Shown: positions 31,835 through 54,900 of the stretch, piece after piece
Layout: each line of letters begins with the position of its first letter
How positions within the stretch are numbered: the first letter of the stretch is position 1
NCBI GenBank assembly: GCA_949752795.1
Contig: OX457074.1
Location: forward strand, 2,183,527-2,247,526
DNA: 64,000 nucleotides
Source: Hyperoodon ampullatus
Lineage: Eukaryota; Chordata; Mammalia; Artiodactyla; Ziphiidae
Reading direction: 5' to 3'
Notes under the pieces: model-generated
Seen by the model: the letters and a program-made list of their open reading frames with translations, nothing else
What the model was told of the DNA's origin: nothing
The model's database searches: none
Program-made: the position numbers and the translations under genes

Positions 31835-33059
31835 GACCCAGTTAGGGACTCAATGAAGTATGAAAAATTACTCATTTCCTAGTGGTGGGGAAGAGTGGAT
31901 TTAGAAATTATATAGACAAATGAGAGGAGTGAGGGCTACCTAGGACAGCTTTCTGGAGGAGGTGGCAGCTAGGTCCTGGTCAGGTGAGCTTTGCGACTGA
32001 AGGAGGGAATTTGGTTCATTCTTAGGGGCAGCCTCTCTTCCCATCTAACCCCTTCAGGACAGGAAGAGAGGTTCTAGAACTTCTCTGTTCCTAGCGCCCA
32101 GGGTTGAAGAACGGCACGAGGGTTCCTGGAGGGCCCACATCCCTGGCTCCTCCTCATACCTCATTTCCTGCTTGCAGCCCCAAGCATCCACAGAGCCTGG
32201 GGTGGAGGTCGTTTTGAAGCGTATCCGGTCCGAGCGAGCGAGCGTGGATCAGCTCCCTCACCTCTACCCCGTCCCTTCTCCCAGCAGTGTTCTTTCCTCA
32301 TGAGCAGGTTCCACAACTGCAGATCACCACCCAGGAGAGAGCTGAGGGGCAGGAGACTGGGCTCAAGGTTGAGTTCTGCCTCTTATCTCTTGCATCTCAG
32401 TGTTCCCATCTGTAAAGTGGGGATACTAAGAATCCCAAGCCTGGACGGTTCACAGTGAGATGATATCTATGTCATAACAGAAGAGGAGAATCAGAAAAGA
32501 CCAAGCAGGCCTGGGGCCTAGCTTTCCTACGCCTGTCAAATGTGTGGTCTAATGCAGTGCTCTGCCCTTCTCATGGGGACCTGAGTGTTAGAAGGAACTG
32601 GAGAGCGTGTCCCAGGCATGCAGCATGCCCCTGACCCCGAGCTTCCTCCTCCTCCCCTCATCTGGTATCCCCCTGCTTCTCTAACACCCAGGCTTTGGTT
32701 TAGGGATGCCGCCATCCTACATCTGCTAGGAAGCCTGCCCAGATTGTTTCAGCTACGTGTATCCTGCTTTCCCAGCTGCCCCTCCTTTCTTACTTCCCAC
32801 AAACAAAACAAAGCCCCTATCCATCCATATTTCTTCCCGGAACATATTTGATGCATCATAGAGATCTGGCTCCACACTGTTCTGCTATGGGTACTCTTTA
32901 TACCCTTCTGCATCTGTGACTCTGTCTTGAACTGTGAGAGCTGTGACTTTGTCAAGAACAGTGGCCCTGTTGATGATGCCAGCTTCCTGAACAGCTCACG
33001 TTCAGGAAGACAGGTGGTGAGTGCACCAGTGATGAGAGGGGGGAGGCGGGACTGCGTGG

Positions 33060-33235
33060 CGGATGGGAAGATGGGTGGGTGAATGGTATAAATTGACGGA
33101 TGTAAAGATGGGTGGATGGTTGCACGGGGTGGATGGTGGATGGATGGGTGGTTGGACGGATGATGGATGGGTGACTGAGTGGACGGCGAATGGGCAAGTA
33201 GATGCGTGCATCAGTAGGGAGGTAAGTAGGTGGGG
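33060..33235. repeat. Degenerate GGAT/GGTG tetranucleotide array
   Basis: Repeated GATGG, GGTGGATGG and TGGACGGA words with many interruptions; an old tetranucleotide satellite. Confidence 0.8.
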
Positions 33236-33745
33236 GGATGGAAGAACCTGGTCTCTCATTCTGACCTTGCCATTAACTTATTATGTGATCTTAGATCAGT
33301 CATTCTCCTGTCTCTTTCTTTATTTGTAAAATGAGAGGATTGGATTTGATAGTCTCCAAGATTTCTCCCAGATTTGATATTGGACAGCTGATGATGATTA
33401 AAAGCTTTTAGGGAATGCTAATGACGGAAGGGCCCAAGACAGTGACGGGGAGAAGTTCAGTGACCCATGTGGAGGCACTCAGCAAATCAGCTTGGACCAG
33501 GGCTGCAGGACAGCCTGTGTCTATACCCCGCACTTGCTCCTACCTCCCGCCTGCCCCAACAATCTGGGCTGTGGTTCAGACGATTTCTCTTTCAGGGGCC
33601 AGAGAAAGAGTTGTAAGGAGAGGTGAGGGCCAGAAGGCTGGGAGCAGGGAGCCACTGGCCGCTCCCTTGCCTGCACCAACCTGAACCTCTCATCCATGGT
33701 CCTTTTTTCCTCTTTCTCCTCTTGTCCTCACAGCTCTCTTGAGTC

Positions 33746-43015
<9,270 letters not shown>

Positions 43016-43240
43016 GGAGACGGGCGGGCAGGCACCGGCACCTGGCGCGGGCAGCTGCTGGACTCTGAGGGCACAGGCCGCCCGGGGAAGTGGGGCCTGG
43101 GCACCAGGCTTGGGCTGGCCTGGCCCCATGCTCTCAGGAGGAACAGCCCTCTCACCCTGTCTTCTGTCTGGACCCAGATTCCTCAGAAAGGGAGACCCCA
43201 GGGGGAGGACCCAGTAATAAATCCCATTTCAAGGACTTGT
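43016..43240 (+). other. SAMD14: SAMD14 3' UTR (proximal form)
   Basis: AATAAA at 43216-43221, with cleavage expected 10-25 bases later. A longer form ending near the AATAAA at 44539 is possible. Confidence 0.75.
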
Positions 43241-44510
43241 GTGGCACAGAGTTCCTGGGGGAAGTGGCAGGTTATGGGCAGAGAAGCCAGGGCTGAAGCA
43301 AGTCTGGGAGCCCAGAAGTGCCTGAGTCATTCTGACCCTCTGCCCTCAGGCCATGGTGGTGCTGGGACCAGCAGTGAATTAGGAGGCCTGCTTACCTCCC
43401 AGAAGCCCTGGGCTCAGAGAGGTGGGCTGGGCATCTCTGCAGGAACAGGTAGATAAAGCAGTTCCTTTCCAGCTCTCCCAGGTGACTGTGTGTCAGGAGA
43501 GCTCTGTTCTGCTCCGCAGGGAGGCTGGTGGGCCTGCAGCAAGTTGCATGCAGGGTAGGCTCCCAGTCTGCACTCCTCAACAGGAGAGCAGAGAAAGCAG
43601 CGCGATTACCCCACATCATCTTTGCAAGGACTTTAGAAGGGAGGAGGCAAAGCTCCTCCTTTTCCCTGTCCCTGTCCTGTGGGTCTCGGTGGTGAGATAA
43701 TGCCCCTGCAGGTCTGCCCCTCCTGGGGCCCATTCAAAGCCTGGTCTTTGACCCACTCTCCAAGCTGGGCCCGCTTCTGCTGCTCCCTCAGAGGCCACCT
43801 GGGCCCTCCCCGAGGACAGAGCAAACTTGGGAGCTGGTGGCCACAGAAGACACCCCCTACCAATGCCTAGATGGTCCTGAACTGGTGAATCCTCATCCCA
43901 GCCAAGCAGAGACGCAAAATCTGGGAGGTCCCCCGGAAGCTGCTAAATCGGAAAGGTTCATCAGCCATCCCCCATCTGCCCTGGTCCCTAGCGAGGCCTC
44001 AGTGGGTTCCAGACCTGGCAGACGGTGCGGGCTCCAGTTCCTGGGCCACAGGGAGGGGTGGGGCCAGCTCCCTGGGTGGGGGTGGAGTCTACCCCAGCAA
44101 CCCAGAGCAAGCCATCTGTCCTTATAGGGAGGGAGTGTGCAGGTACGGCGCTGGCCAGCGGCTAGCCCAGCTTCTGGAGCACTGGCTGGAGTTACCAATG
44201 AGGCCAGGGGCCTCTGATTAGAGACATCCCTCCTCCTCCTCCTATCCGCCTGGAGCACTGGACAGGACCCGATGCATGCCTACTCCCCTCGTTCCAGCCC
44301 AAGCGCTGTGGCCTGAGGGCTACCCCTATTCCTGGGTCTCAGTCCTTTCCTCCTCTCTGCTATCTGTGCCGGGAGAGGGGCTTCAGAGAGGGGACTGAGA
44401 TACGGGGGCATCAGAACCATCTGGGCCCAGAGGAGGGGCCGGTGGGGAAGGTGAAAAGTTCCCAGGTCCTTGAAGCCATGAGGAGTTATCTGGGTGCCCA
44501 CCTGCATGTG
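43241..44510. other. Gap between convergent genes
   Basis: About 1.3 kb between the SAMD14 and PDK2 3' ends. I recognise no repeat, exon or RNA gene. Confidence 0.55.
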
Positions 44511-44514
44511 AAGG

Positions 44515-45764
44515 GGGAGGCGGTACTCAGTTTATTTCAATAAACACTTACAATGTGCCAGTGACCTTTCTGTCTGCCCCAGCTGGGGGCTGGGCTGGGC
44601 CCCGCATGTGGGAGGCCACAGTTCTGTCCCTGGGTGCTGCACTGTCAAGCGCTCTGAATGGACAGCTGTGGCCGCTGTTATACTCGGCACGCACTGAACC
44701 ATGTCCTGAGCTGGGATCAGGTGTCCCGAGCGCGTCATGTGTTGGTCACGGGGGCTGCAGTCTGTATGCGTTTATACGTGAGGATCTCCCTCTCCCAGGA
44801 AAGCAGCGGGGCTGCAGTCTCATTCGATCTCCTCTTTACTGTGGATGTCACTGTCACCATCACAGCCACTGGGAGGAGCACACAACTTTAACCCCCTGTG
44901 TGCTAAGGGAAAGGGTGGGTGCATTCAGGGCTATAACACTAGCTATGTACACACAACATTCTAGGGAGAGAGACACCCCAAGCACATGTGGGCACAGTGG
45001 GAATTGGGGTCTGGAGCTCAGTGGGGGACCGTGTGTGGCAGGCAGGTGTATGCACGTGAGGACATGCAGGGGAAGGGCTCGGGAGGTGGCAGAAACATTG
45101 CTGGGGCCACCTGCAGCCTTCAAGCAGCTGGTTGGATGGCCAAGCTCTGGGTCCTCCCAGGTTCCTCGGCTTTAGGGGTGAGCCCCAGGTGAGAAACCCC
45201 TCCCTCCTGACTTTGACCTTAAACTCAGAGTGGAGGAAGAGACTGTAGGACCAGGTCCCCAACCAGGGATCCCCTCCCACTATGCCAGATGTGGCGGGTA
45301 CCTGGCCCCTTCCTAACACTGACACCAGACCAGGGCCAGGGTACTGGCACGGGCCAAGGGAGTAAGGCAAGCAGGGGTGTCCACTTGGAAGGCCAGGGCT
45401 GTGGAAGGCAGTGAGGGGGACCTAGGACCCCCAGCAGAGAAGTGGCAGCTCTGGGCTCAGAGAGGAAGAATGCCATGGAAACGTATCTCTGGGACACACT
45501 ATCAGGGTGGAGACATCCCCCAATTCTCAGGCATTGCCCACAGAGACTGGACCCAGGGAGATCACATAGGAGTCTCCATAGGGACAGAGATTGGCACTTA
45601 GGGGCCACCAGAGACCAGTCACCGCAGTGATTTCCACAGAAACAAGAAGCTGGTCATCAGGGAGAGCCGCCTCCAACCTGGGGTGGGGACAGGGAGGGTC
45701 ACCATGGTGGCCGGATCCAGAGACAGCAGTCCATCCTCTTGGGTACAGACGAGTGGGGTGGCCT
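44515..45764 (-). other. PDK2: PDK2 3' UTR
   Basis: About 1.25 kb from the PDK2 stop to the minus-strand AATAAA at 44531-44536. No transposon is evident. Confidence 0.7.
44531..44544. terminator. Near-palindromic poly(A) signals on both strands
   Basis: TTTATTTCAATAAA reads as AATAAA on the minus strand (44531-44536, serving PDK2) and AATAAA on the plus strand (44539-44544). Confidence 0.7.
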
Positions 45765-45905
45765 CTAGCTGACACGGTACGTGGACGTGTTCTTAGGCTC
45801 CGTGCTGGGCACACACCAATCACCGGCCTCCTGGATGGTCTGGTAGTGGCGCCAGGCTGACTTGTTGTAGACGGGCAGGCGTTCCACCGAGTCCGTGGAC
45901 AGGGC
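45765..45905 (-). CDS. PDK2: PDK2 exon 11 with stop
   Basis: Residues 362-407: [30 protein letters not shown] and TSTYRVS, stop TAG at 45765-45767. Acceptor ccctgcag on the minus strand. Confidence 0.97.
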   Translation of the reverse strand, partial: ALSTDSVERLPVYNKSAWRHYQTIQEAGDWCVPSTEPKNTSTYRVS

Positions 45906-48900
45906 CTGCAGGGCATCAGGGTCAGCCTCTCCCGCTTCCCTGCGCCTTGCCCACTCCTCGGCAGAGCAGCCTTGCCCACTCCTCAGCAGACCAGCCTCGC
46001 CCCGGCACGCCCTGGTGGCCACTGACGGTGGCCCACATGTTAGCCCAGCCAAGTGCCAGACGCTGGCTGAGATGAGTAACCCAGAAAGACCCATGAGAGG
46101 GCCTGTCCCTTCTGTGGCTTGCTCCTGCCCTTTCAAGGCTGTTCACTTAAAGGTCAGGGAGGGATAGGAAGGAGGCTAGGCTCTGTGACCCTGAACAAGG
46201 TCACCAGCTCCGGGCCTCAGTCTCCCCTGAGCTGAATCAGGAGTTCTCTGTGGTCCCCCCCTTCCTTCTGAGTCTAGCAAGTCAAGGGTTCCCAGAACGG
46301 GGTCTTACTCATGCAAACCACGGACTCCGTGAAATTGCCTGCCAACTTAGGAGTGCCTGGTGGCTGGGAACTATAGCTTTGCTCTGATTCTCAGTCTGGA
46401 ATCAGGAAAAGATTGGAGGGATGGAAAAGAAACCTAATAACAGGCCCGACCTATCAGCAAACTCCCCCAGCCAGACTCTGCAGGCAGGGGCCCTCACCTT
46501 GAGATAGATGACAGCGTCCGTCCCAAAGCCCTCCATGGAGAAGAGCTGCAGGTCCCCCTGGAAGTACTTGGCATACAGGCGGGAAATAGGGAGCCCATAC
46601 CCGAAGCCAGCCTGCAAGGGGGTGAGAAGGGATGAGTGTGATGACACACTGGCCCTGGGCTTCCTGGAACTGCAGGGACCCGATGTGCTGAGTGAGGAGG
46701 GCCAAGCTGGGGTCGTGCACGGGGACTCCCAGAACTGGGGTGGGGAGGGGACATGAGAAAGGGACAGCTCTGAGGCAAGATGGGGACCGTGGGATAAAGG
46801 AAATCGGTCTGGCAGAGGGAGGAAGGCTGCGGAGCACGGGGCGGGTAGGGAGCAGCGAGCAGGGCAGGGAGAGGGTCTCAGGACTGGTAGCCAGGGGTCT
46901 GGGCAGGTCACGGGGCACCTCTGTCTCAATTTCCCACACCCAGCTCTGCCTACTCTGCTGGGAATGGACAGGGAGGTGTTGGTAAGCTGAACAACTCCAA
47001 GAGAGAGGTAGTTACTTGTGGAGAGAGAGAGGGGAAGGGAGAGTTGAGGAACAGTGACAGACAGACTCCCACAGACAGGTAGGCAGGTACAGGCTGGGAG
47101 AGACAGGAGCAGCAGGGAGGCCCAGACTCAGACTCACACACGGCCACACGAGGACGGAGGGACCATGGGAGGTAGGGAAGCGGGAGATGGGCAACAGTGA
47201 CAATTTGATAAGAAGAGACCAGAAGACCGACGGGCCTTCTTCAGGAGGCCAGTGGGGGAAGCCAGAGTGAAGCCATCTCACCAGTGGGGTTCCCCCGGTG
47301 CCAGGCTGAGGCGTGGGGGCCGTGGAGTACATGTAGCTGAAGAGCCGCTCAATCTTCCTCAAGGGAACACCCCCACCTCGGTCACTCATCTGGGGGACGT
47401 GGGACATGTCAGGGTCTCCAGACCTCAAGTTTTCTCCACACCCCACCCCTGACCTTCTCTGCTCTTCCTCCCCGCCAGGGGCTCCCCTGAGCCCATCTCC
47501 TGGCAGGAGGGAAGTCTCCACGCCACTGCCCTCTGGCCCCCAAAGTCAAGGGTCACGTACTTTGATGGAAAGGTCTTCCTCGCCCAAGGCCACCATGACC
47601 TTGAGAGGCGGGAGCGTGAGGCTGCATTCGTGGCTTTCCACAGTCGCTCGCATGGCATTCTGTGGCGGCAAAGGGGTGAGACTCAGTGAGGACAGACCAG
47701 ACCTCACCACTCCCACCCCCCACAAAGGACCGCCCCCCAGCCTCCTCACCTTGAAGAGTTCAAAAAGCATGTGGTAGAGGTGGGAGGGGACATAGACCAT
47801 GTGAATTGGCTGTTTGGAGTTGGATGCTGCCAGGGAAGTCCAAACCAAAGATCAGGAAATTGTCAAGAGGTCACCATTCAGCATTCATTCACCGGCATCG
47901 AGCACCCAGCACTCAACCACCAACCACTGTCCATCCGTCGTCCATCCGTCTGCTCATGCGTTCATCCATCTAGCCATTCATCCAGTGTCCATTCATCCAT
48001 CTCTCTCCCTGTGTAATATCCATCCATTACACAGTGTCTGTCTGTCCGTCCAGCCAGCCATCCGTTAACCATCCATTCATCAGTCATATCCATTCAATAC
48101 CTATTCGTTCCTCTATCTACCCAGTGTCCATCCAACCATCCAACTGTCCCTCGGTCTATGCATCTGTTCCAACACCTATCTTTCCCATCCATCCATTCAT
48201 GCAAAGTACAGATCCATCCTTCCATTCGTCCACTGTTTATCTACCCATCTATCCATCATGCATCCACCCAGATAATATGTCTATCCTAAATGTAGCCTAC
48301 TAGCATTCACCTTGATACCAGAATCCCCTGTAGCGCTTTTTCACCCAGAAGAGAGGGGAGGGGGCTGCCCAGGTGATTCTGACACAAGCACCCACTTCCC
48401 AAGAATCACTCTATCCCGGAGCGTTTTCTCGGTTTTAGAGACTGAGTGTCTCTTCCTGGTGCCTGGCACAGAGCTTTGTATGTAGCAGAAGCTCGGTAAG
48501 TGTGCAGTGGATCCATGAAGGAAGGAAACTCAGGCCCTGTGCTGGGCAGTGGAGACATAAAGTTGAATGAAGTTCAATCCTACCCTCTCAGAGATTCACG
48601 TCTAGACAGAGAAACGCACAACTGACTTTCACATCAGGCGCTGTACCCAGAGCTGCGTGCTAGGCCCTGGGCTCGACCCCAGGGATCCTGAAGTAAAGCG
48701 GCCTGTCTCTGCCCTTTGGTCTCTGCCAAGTAATTCTAAGTGCAATTTAGAGGTACATCTGGGGCAGGCGGTGCCTAACTCTTCCTGGGAGGTCCGGGAA
48801 GGCTTTTCAGAGGAGGTGGACTTGAACCGGGTCTTAAGGCAAGACTAGGATGTGGGCACAGAGGCATGAACACCTCAGGTTTCTGGCCCACAGGCCAGGG

Positions 48901-51900
48901 TGGCTGAGGAGCAGGTGGGTGCAGGGGAGGGTAGAGGCCCTGATCCTCCTCACCCCTCCACCTCCGAGGTATTTATCCAGTTCACCCCCTTCTTTTCCTC
49001 TCTGCTGCCTTCCCGTCCCCTTGCCTGAATCTGCAATGACCTCCTAACTGGTCTTCCTGTGTCCTCTCCTGCCTCCTCCAACCTCTAAATATCTTTTTTT
49101 TTCTTTAATATTTACTTGGTTGCACTGGGTCTTAGTTGTGGCAGGTGGGCTCCTTAGTTGCGGCTCACTGGCTCCTTAGTTGTGGCATGTGAACTCTTAC
49201 TTGTGGCATGCATGTGGGATCTAGTTCCCTGACCAGGGGTCGAACCTGGGCCCCCTGCATTGGGAGCACGGAGGCTTAACCACCGCGCCGCCAGGGAAGT
49301 CCCCTCTAGATACCTTTAGAATGTGACTCAGATCCTGTCATCACCGTGCTTCAAACCTCCAGTGGCTTTCTGCTGCTCTCAAAATCCCAGCTCCTATCTG
49401 TGGTCCACGGGCCCTGCATGCCATGGGTGGGAGAGATCCCACCCATCACCCCTTTAATCTCCTAACCCCACCACACTGGTCCTTCTGGTCCTTGACTACC
49501 CCATCCAAAGCAGGACCCTTGTAGCCATCCTCTTGTATCCGTTATTCCCTTTCTTCCTTTAGTAATAGATGCCTCCCTCCCCCAAAGTTTTGACTAGCAT
49601 GTGACTACCCAGCTAGAGACTAAATTCCCAGCCTCCCTTGCAGCTGGGAGACTTAGGAAAGTGCTATGTTCAGCTCTTGGGCCCTGCCTTCCACATCCTC
49701 TTTCCCTTTCTCCAGGCTGGAACTGAGACATGAGGGTGGGTAGCCAGCTTTAATTTTTATTTATTTATTTATTTTTTCTTGCTGTATGCGGGCCTCTCAC
49801 TGTTGTGGCCTCTCCCGTTGCGGAGCACAGGCTCCGGACGCGCAGGCTCAGCGGCCACGGCTCACGGGCCCAGCCGCTCTGTGGCACGTGGGATCTTCCT
49901 GGACTGGCGCACGAACCCGTGTCCCCTGCATCGGCAGGCGGACTCTCAACCACTGCACCAAGCAGGGAAGCCCGGGTAGCCAGCTTTAACCATTATACCC
50001 CGGGGGCTGGGGAGAGGGAAATCTCTCTCTCAAATTAAACCAGTTTTTGGATTTGGGGAAGACAGCCAAACTCATATCCCATCTAATACACGCTCCTATC
50101 CATCACTGTCACGCTACCCCACTGTGTTTCCCTCCTGTCACTTATCATGACCTGAGTTATCTTGCTTGTTATTTGTTCATTGGTTAAAGGTCCCATTCCC
50201 CAACCTCCCCAGTACCGAGAGTGTAAGCTCCGTGGGAACGGGGACCTTGCCTGTTGTGTTTACTGCTTAATAAATATTTACCAGATAGATTAATAATAAT
50301 AATCACAACACAATAATAGCTCTGCTTCTCCCTCATCCAGGTAACAGTTCACTTCCTGAGTCCCACCTCACTTTCCTCTCCCATGTGCCCAGCCCTTAGA
50401 CAGACAGACAGGCAGACACACAGCCTCACTCCCTCACCATTGATCTCCTGGATCTCCAGGTCAGGTGAGGCCATGTAATACTTGTCACACAGGAGCTTGG
50501 CCATGTCGTAGGCATCTGAGAGAAGAGAGGGGTCATCAGGGAATGGGGTGACCTCCCCCCAGCAGGCAGTCCTCTTGGCACCAACACTGGGCTTCACCAA
50601 CACTGAACCCATGGGGACGTGGCCCCCACCCAATGGGGAATGGGTCACCGTCTGGCCAGGCAAGATTGGGGGGGTCACTGGGGCTCCTCCGTGGGCCAGG
50701 CATGGTGGGGACAGCTCACCTTTCACCACCTCGGAGACGCTGCAGTTGGGGTCGATGCTGCCGATGTGTTTGGGGTGCGCTGGGTTGGTGCTGCCCTCAA
50801 AGATCAGGGCTGCGGGCGGGAAGGGAGGGCGCGGTTAGCGGGGCTCCCTCTCCCCCCGGTTCTCCAGTGCTCCACCTCTACTTCGGACACTTCTGACCCG
50901 GGTGCCGCACCCCCTCCCCACACTCCTACCCTCTCTCCCCTGACCCCTGGCCCCTCCAACCCTGGCTCAGGCCAGTCTTGGACCTTTGTAGGCCTGAAGC
51001 ATCCTTCTCAGAAGTTTCATCCCCATACATTCTACATTATATTTATTCTTCTCTTTTGCTACACATTTAAAATAATTGTTACCTTCTTGTGTAAGTAATG
51101 ACTGGCTACGATTTCTCAACAATCATAGTTAATACTCCTGGAGTCAGAAACACTAAACAACCACCTGTGTCCTAACATAACGAGACTTTTATGAATACCA
51201 CGTAAAGAGGCGACACGGTTTTGCATCCGGTACACATCTGAACAGTGAATGGCCCTGCGCTCGCTCACTGTGCTGGTTGATGAGCATGCGGATGGAGATG
51301 CGGCTGAGGTAGAAGCGGTCCAGGAAGTACTGGATGTTCTGGTTGGAGACGGGGTCGTCGCCGTAGGCGTCCTTGTACTCCAGCACGCCCTGCGCCATGG
51401 TGGGCACCACGTCATTGTGGCGGTTCCGGATGGTGACGAGGGTGTCGGTGAACCTGCGACGGGGGGAGATGCTGGCCCTCACCCCGCCCCAGCCCTGGGA
51501 CAGCCCTCAGACGCTCCCCGCTTCTCCCCACAGTGCCTGCACCCACTCGGCTCTCCCCAGTCCACTCCTCCGGAAGCCCACCCCAAATCTCCCACCGCCT
51601 GCCTGACAGCCTGGGAGCTCCACAGGGGCGGGGCCTGGGTCCCCCCACCAGACTCAGGGCACACCAAGGGTCGGGGGCTGCCTGCCCCCTCAGACTGGAC
51701 ACCCCTGGGGGTGGGGGCATTTCCTTCATCCTGCTGGCACTTCTGCCCCCGGGGCTGCGGCCCACACCTGCCCTCCTGCCCCCAGCCAGGGCCTCACTCA
51801 CTGGCTCAGGGTCCGATGGTCCTCAGGGTCCTTGTCCAGGAACTCCATGATGTCCAGGAGACTCTGGACATACCTGTGTGTGGGAGGGGGCAGGGGACGC

Positions 51901-54900
51901 CTCAGCCCCAGGCCGGGCCCCGGCACACCTGACTCTGCTGACCCTACTTCCGTCCTGCGCCTCCAGTGGGCGCCGCCCAGAGCTGGGCCGCGTGGGTTCA
52001 TAAACTGCGTCAAAAGTTCTCACTGTGCTCCCTCCGTATGTGAGGCTCCCCAACGACACCACGAGTTATGCAAGGAAGTCTCTCATTTGTTGGTTCCTAG
52101 AGCGCCTTTGCTTGATATCCCAGGATAGCAGTCCTCAAAGGGGGTTGGTGACCACCCCACCCCCAAGTCTCCCGGATTAGCAGACTGAGGGCCAGACCGG
52201 GGAGGGGGCCTTGCCCGAGACCAGCAGTGAGAGCAGCCTGGGGCAAGGCACTTAGCTCCCCAGGGCCCGTCATGGAAGCAGATCTTAGTGTTTGTCCCGC
52301 AGGGTTGTTGCTGCATCCCACGGGCGCAGGTGGCAGAGTGGCCAGCCCAGAGCTCTCACAGAGCAGGGCTTCAGGGAGGAGGAGGACAGCCTCATACTCC
52401 CGAGTCCAGGCACCAGGAGCTGTGCAGTCTCCTAGGGAACTGGATTTTAAATGGTGGGTGGGAAGCACGCGGGGTGGGGTGGGCATGCCCAGCTCTGACA
52501 CTGGGTAGGGCTGGAGCCCACGGAGAGCCTGAAGGGACCCGGGCTGCCCAGATGGTGCCAACCTGGAGCCACTGTCCCCCCGCCCCTACTGCGAGGCGGG
52601 ACGCCACTGCTTCCCTGCTAACACCTCAGCCCGAAACAGCCCATTCTCCTGGGGAAGGCAGAGAGCTGAGCCTCTCTCCAGCAGAAACACTTCCAGCCGG
52701 CAGGAAGGAGGGGCCACCGAGAGCTCTGACGGTGGGTGCCTAACAGTCTTTCTAGAAGAGGCCCCCACCACAGTCGGAAGCATTCCCAGGTACACAGGGC
52801 TTTGACCCTGACAGGTAAGACCGGCAGTAATTAGCCCCGTTTCACAGTCTCCTCAACTGAGGCCTGAAGCAGTTCCACAGCTGGGAGGTCGCACAGTGAA
52901 GATGGGCCTCCAGCGCTCCTGCCACTGTACAGTGCTGGCTGCTCAAAATGCTCGGCCCATGGGGCCCGCGGTTCCCTCTGCCTGGAATGCCCCGCCCCCT
53001 CCACCCACTAGCTGCTACTCGTCCCTCTGTTGCTTAAACCAGTAGAGAAGAGGGCAAAAGAGCTAGCTTTGAAGCTGGCTCTGCCGAGTTCCAGGCTGGC
53101 TTTTTCCACTTTGAGCTGCGTGGCTCTGGGTAAGTCATGGAACCTCTCTGGGCCTGAGTTTCCTCCTCAGAAAAGGGACGGTTTTGTACCTACTGCTGTC
53201 ACTGCTTGTTGGTGAGAATTAAACGTGATGATTAACACAGCGCCTGGCACACAGCGAGCGCTCTCTAAATGTTTGCTCTTGTTCCGAACAGTGGTTCAGA
53301 CACTGTCAGCAGCTGAGTGCACCCTCGGAGTGCCCGGGTGGCACATGACACGCTCCTCCTGGTTGTACTGGGCAAAGACTCTGAATCACACCATGTTTGA
53401 CTCTGTCATGCTCTGGACGGCCGCCGATGGCAGGAATGGGGCCGTGCTCGCCCTGCTGCGCCGCCTGCCTGCCCTCCCCACCCAGGGCCCGGCATGACGC
53501 CTGGCAAGAGGTGGCGTAGTCACTGGTAGGGGGAGCTGACAGAGCAGAGGAGATCGGATCCCCCTCGGCACCCCCGCAGCCCCGGCAGACAGTCAGAGCG
53601 GCCCTCCTTCGGCCTCACCTCGGGCTCCCTGGAGAGTAAGAACAGACGACACTTACCCAGTGACCGTTAGAGCTCACAGTCTACACAGGGTCTCTCATCT
53701 CCCAGCAGCCTTCATGAGCATGTGGTATTTCCCCCCTTTTGCAGACAAGGAAACCAGCTCAGAGAGGGCAGGTAATATGCCCCAGGCCACACCTGGGATT
53801 CCATTGGCATTCGCACTGGGATTCCAACCCAGGTCTGTCTGATGCCAAGTCTACACCACATGGCCAAGTACTCACTGTCTACACTGGTCCTAACAGTGAT
53901 GCTGATGGTGAAGGTGGCCCAGCATTTACTGGCACCGGCCTTGTGCCAGGGCTCTGCTCTGTGTTCCCCTACTTTAACCTCCACAATGACCCTGTGCTGG
54001 GGGGGGGGGTGTGCTACCGCTAGACCCATTTTACAGATGAGGAAGTTAACATGCAGAGCTGGGATCCTCTCTCACAGGCCTGTGTTACTCCAAATCCCTC
54101 ATTCCTTGACAGTACCCAGAAGAAAGCTTCATGCTCATGTGATTCTTAGAGGGAGTGGGGATTTGGGAGGAGAACCGGCAAATATGCAACGGTGGGGACC
54201 AGCTGAGGGGTGGGAGCCCTGGAACCCCTTCCCAAGACCCTGGGGGCAAGCAGAGAGAGCCAGGGGCCCCTGACCAGCTTGGCCAGGAGCGGGGGCAAGG
54301 GTAGGGTGAGAGCTCTGGCTGCGGGCCCCGCCCCTCTGTGGCTGCCTAATGAACCATAGAGGGCGCTGTCACGTGGCCAGTGAAGTAGAACAAAGGGCAC
54401 CAGGATGGACTGGCAATGAGCAGCGCCGGCCGGCAGGGCTCTGGGGAGAGCTGCAGCCTCAGGCCTCAGTCTCCTGACTGTGAAGCAGGGTTTAGAATCC
54501 CTGCCTGCGTCCCTCGCAGGGCCATTCCTTCAGGGGAGAGGAAGAAGAGGAGAGGATGACAAAGATTCTCCCAGGGGAACCTGGACCCCGGCCTGAAGCC
54601 CCCCAAGGGCCTGGCAGACCAGACTCACCCTTGGGCCAGATCTTCGTCCTAAAAAGGGAAAGACGCTGGGGAAGGAGTGACGCTGGCTCTTGGGCTGCCC
54701 ACCCCCGAGGGCCAGAGAAAGAGCTGGGCTTAGACACAGGCGGTCTGGACCAGTGGTGCAATGACAGATACGCGACCTGCCCTGGGCCTGGCAGAGCAGG
54801 CAGCAGGGCCAATGGGACGCCCTAGGGAAGGCCTGGCCTGCCAACCTCAACAGTAAGCAAGGCCGCCCAGGGCTTCCTGGGTGCGATCTGGAGCTTCTTT

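Larger units (their letters stand above)
30285..33733 (+). other. SAMD14: SAMD14 intron 1 (proposed)
   Basis: Contains a CCG triplet run (30963-30990), a short GT run near 31340, a degenerate tandem repeat (31660-31830) ending in an E-box/GATA-like composite (31815-31834), MIR pieces (32370-32480 and 33245-33370, both sense) and a degenerate GGAT array (33060-33235). No coding exon is recognised. Confidence 0.55.
47827..50437 (-). other. PDK2: PDK2 intron 6
   Basis: Contains a degenerate ATCC array (47930-48275), an ancient-repeat piece (about 48540-48850), L2 sequence split by a SINE (48970-49500), an unclassified old repeat (about 49560-50050) split by a younger SINE, and a final L2 block (50060-50290). 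Confidence 0.7.

Noticed and set aside
47930..48275. Repeated short units that might suggest a CRISPR-like or regulatory array
   Set aside because: The units are degenerate ATCC tetranucleotides without conserved repeats or spacers, in a mammalian intron.
54345..54365. Possible plus-strand CTCF site (AGAGGGCGCTG)
   Set aside because: Only the right half of the core fits; the upstream CC positions are wrong. Similar partial matches at about 7528 and 13230 were also dropped.
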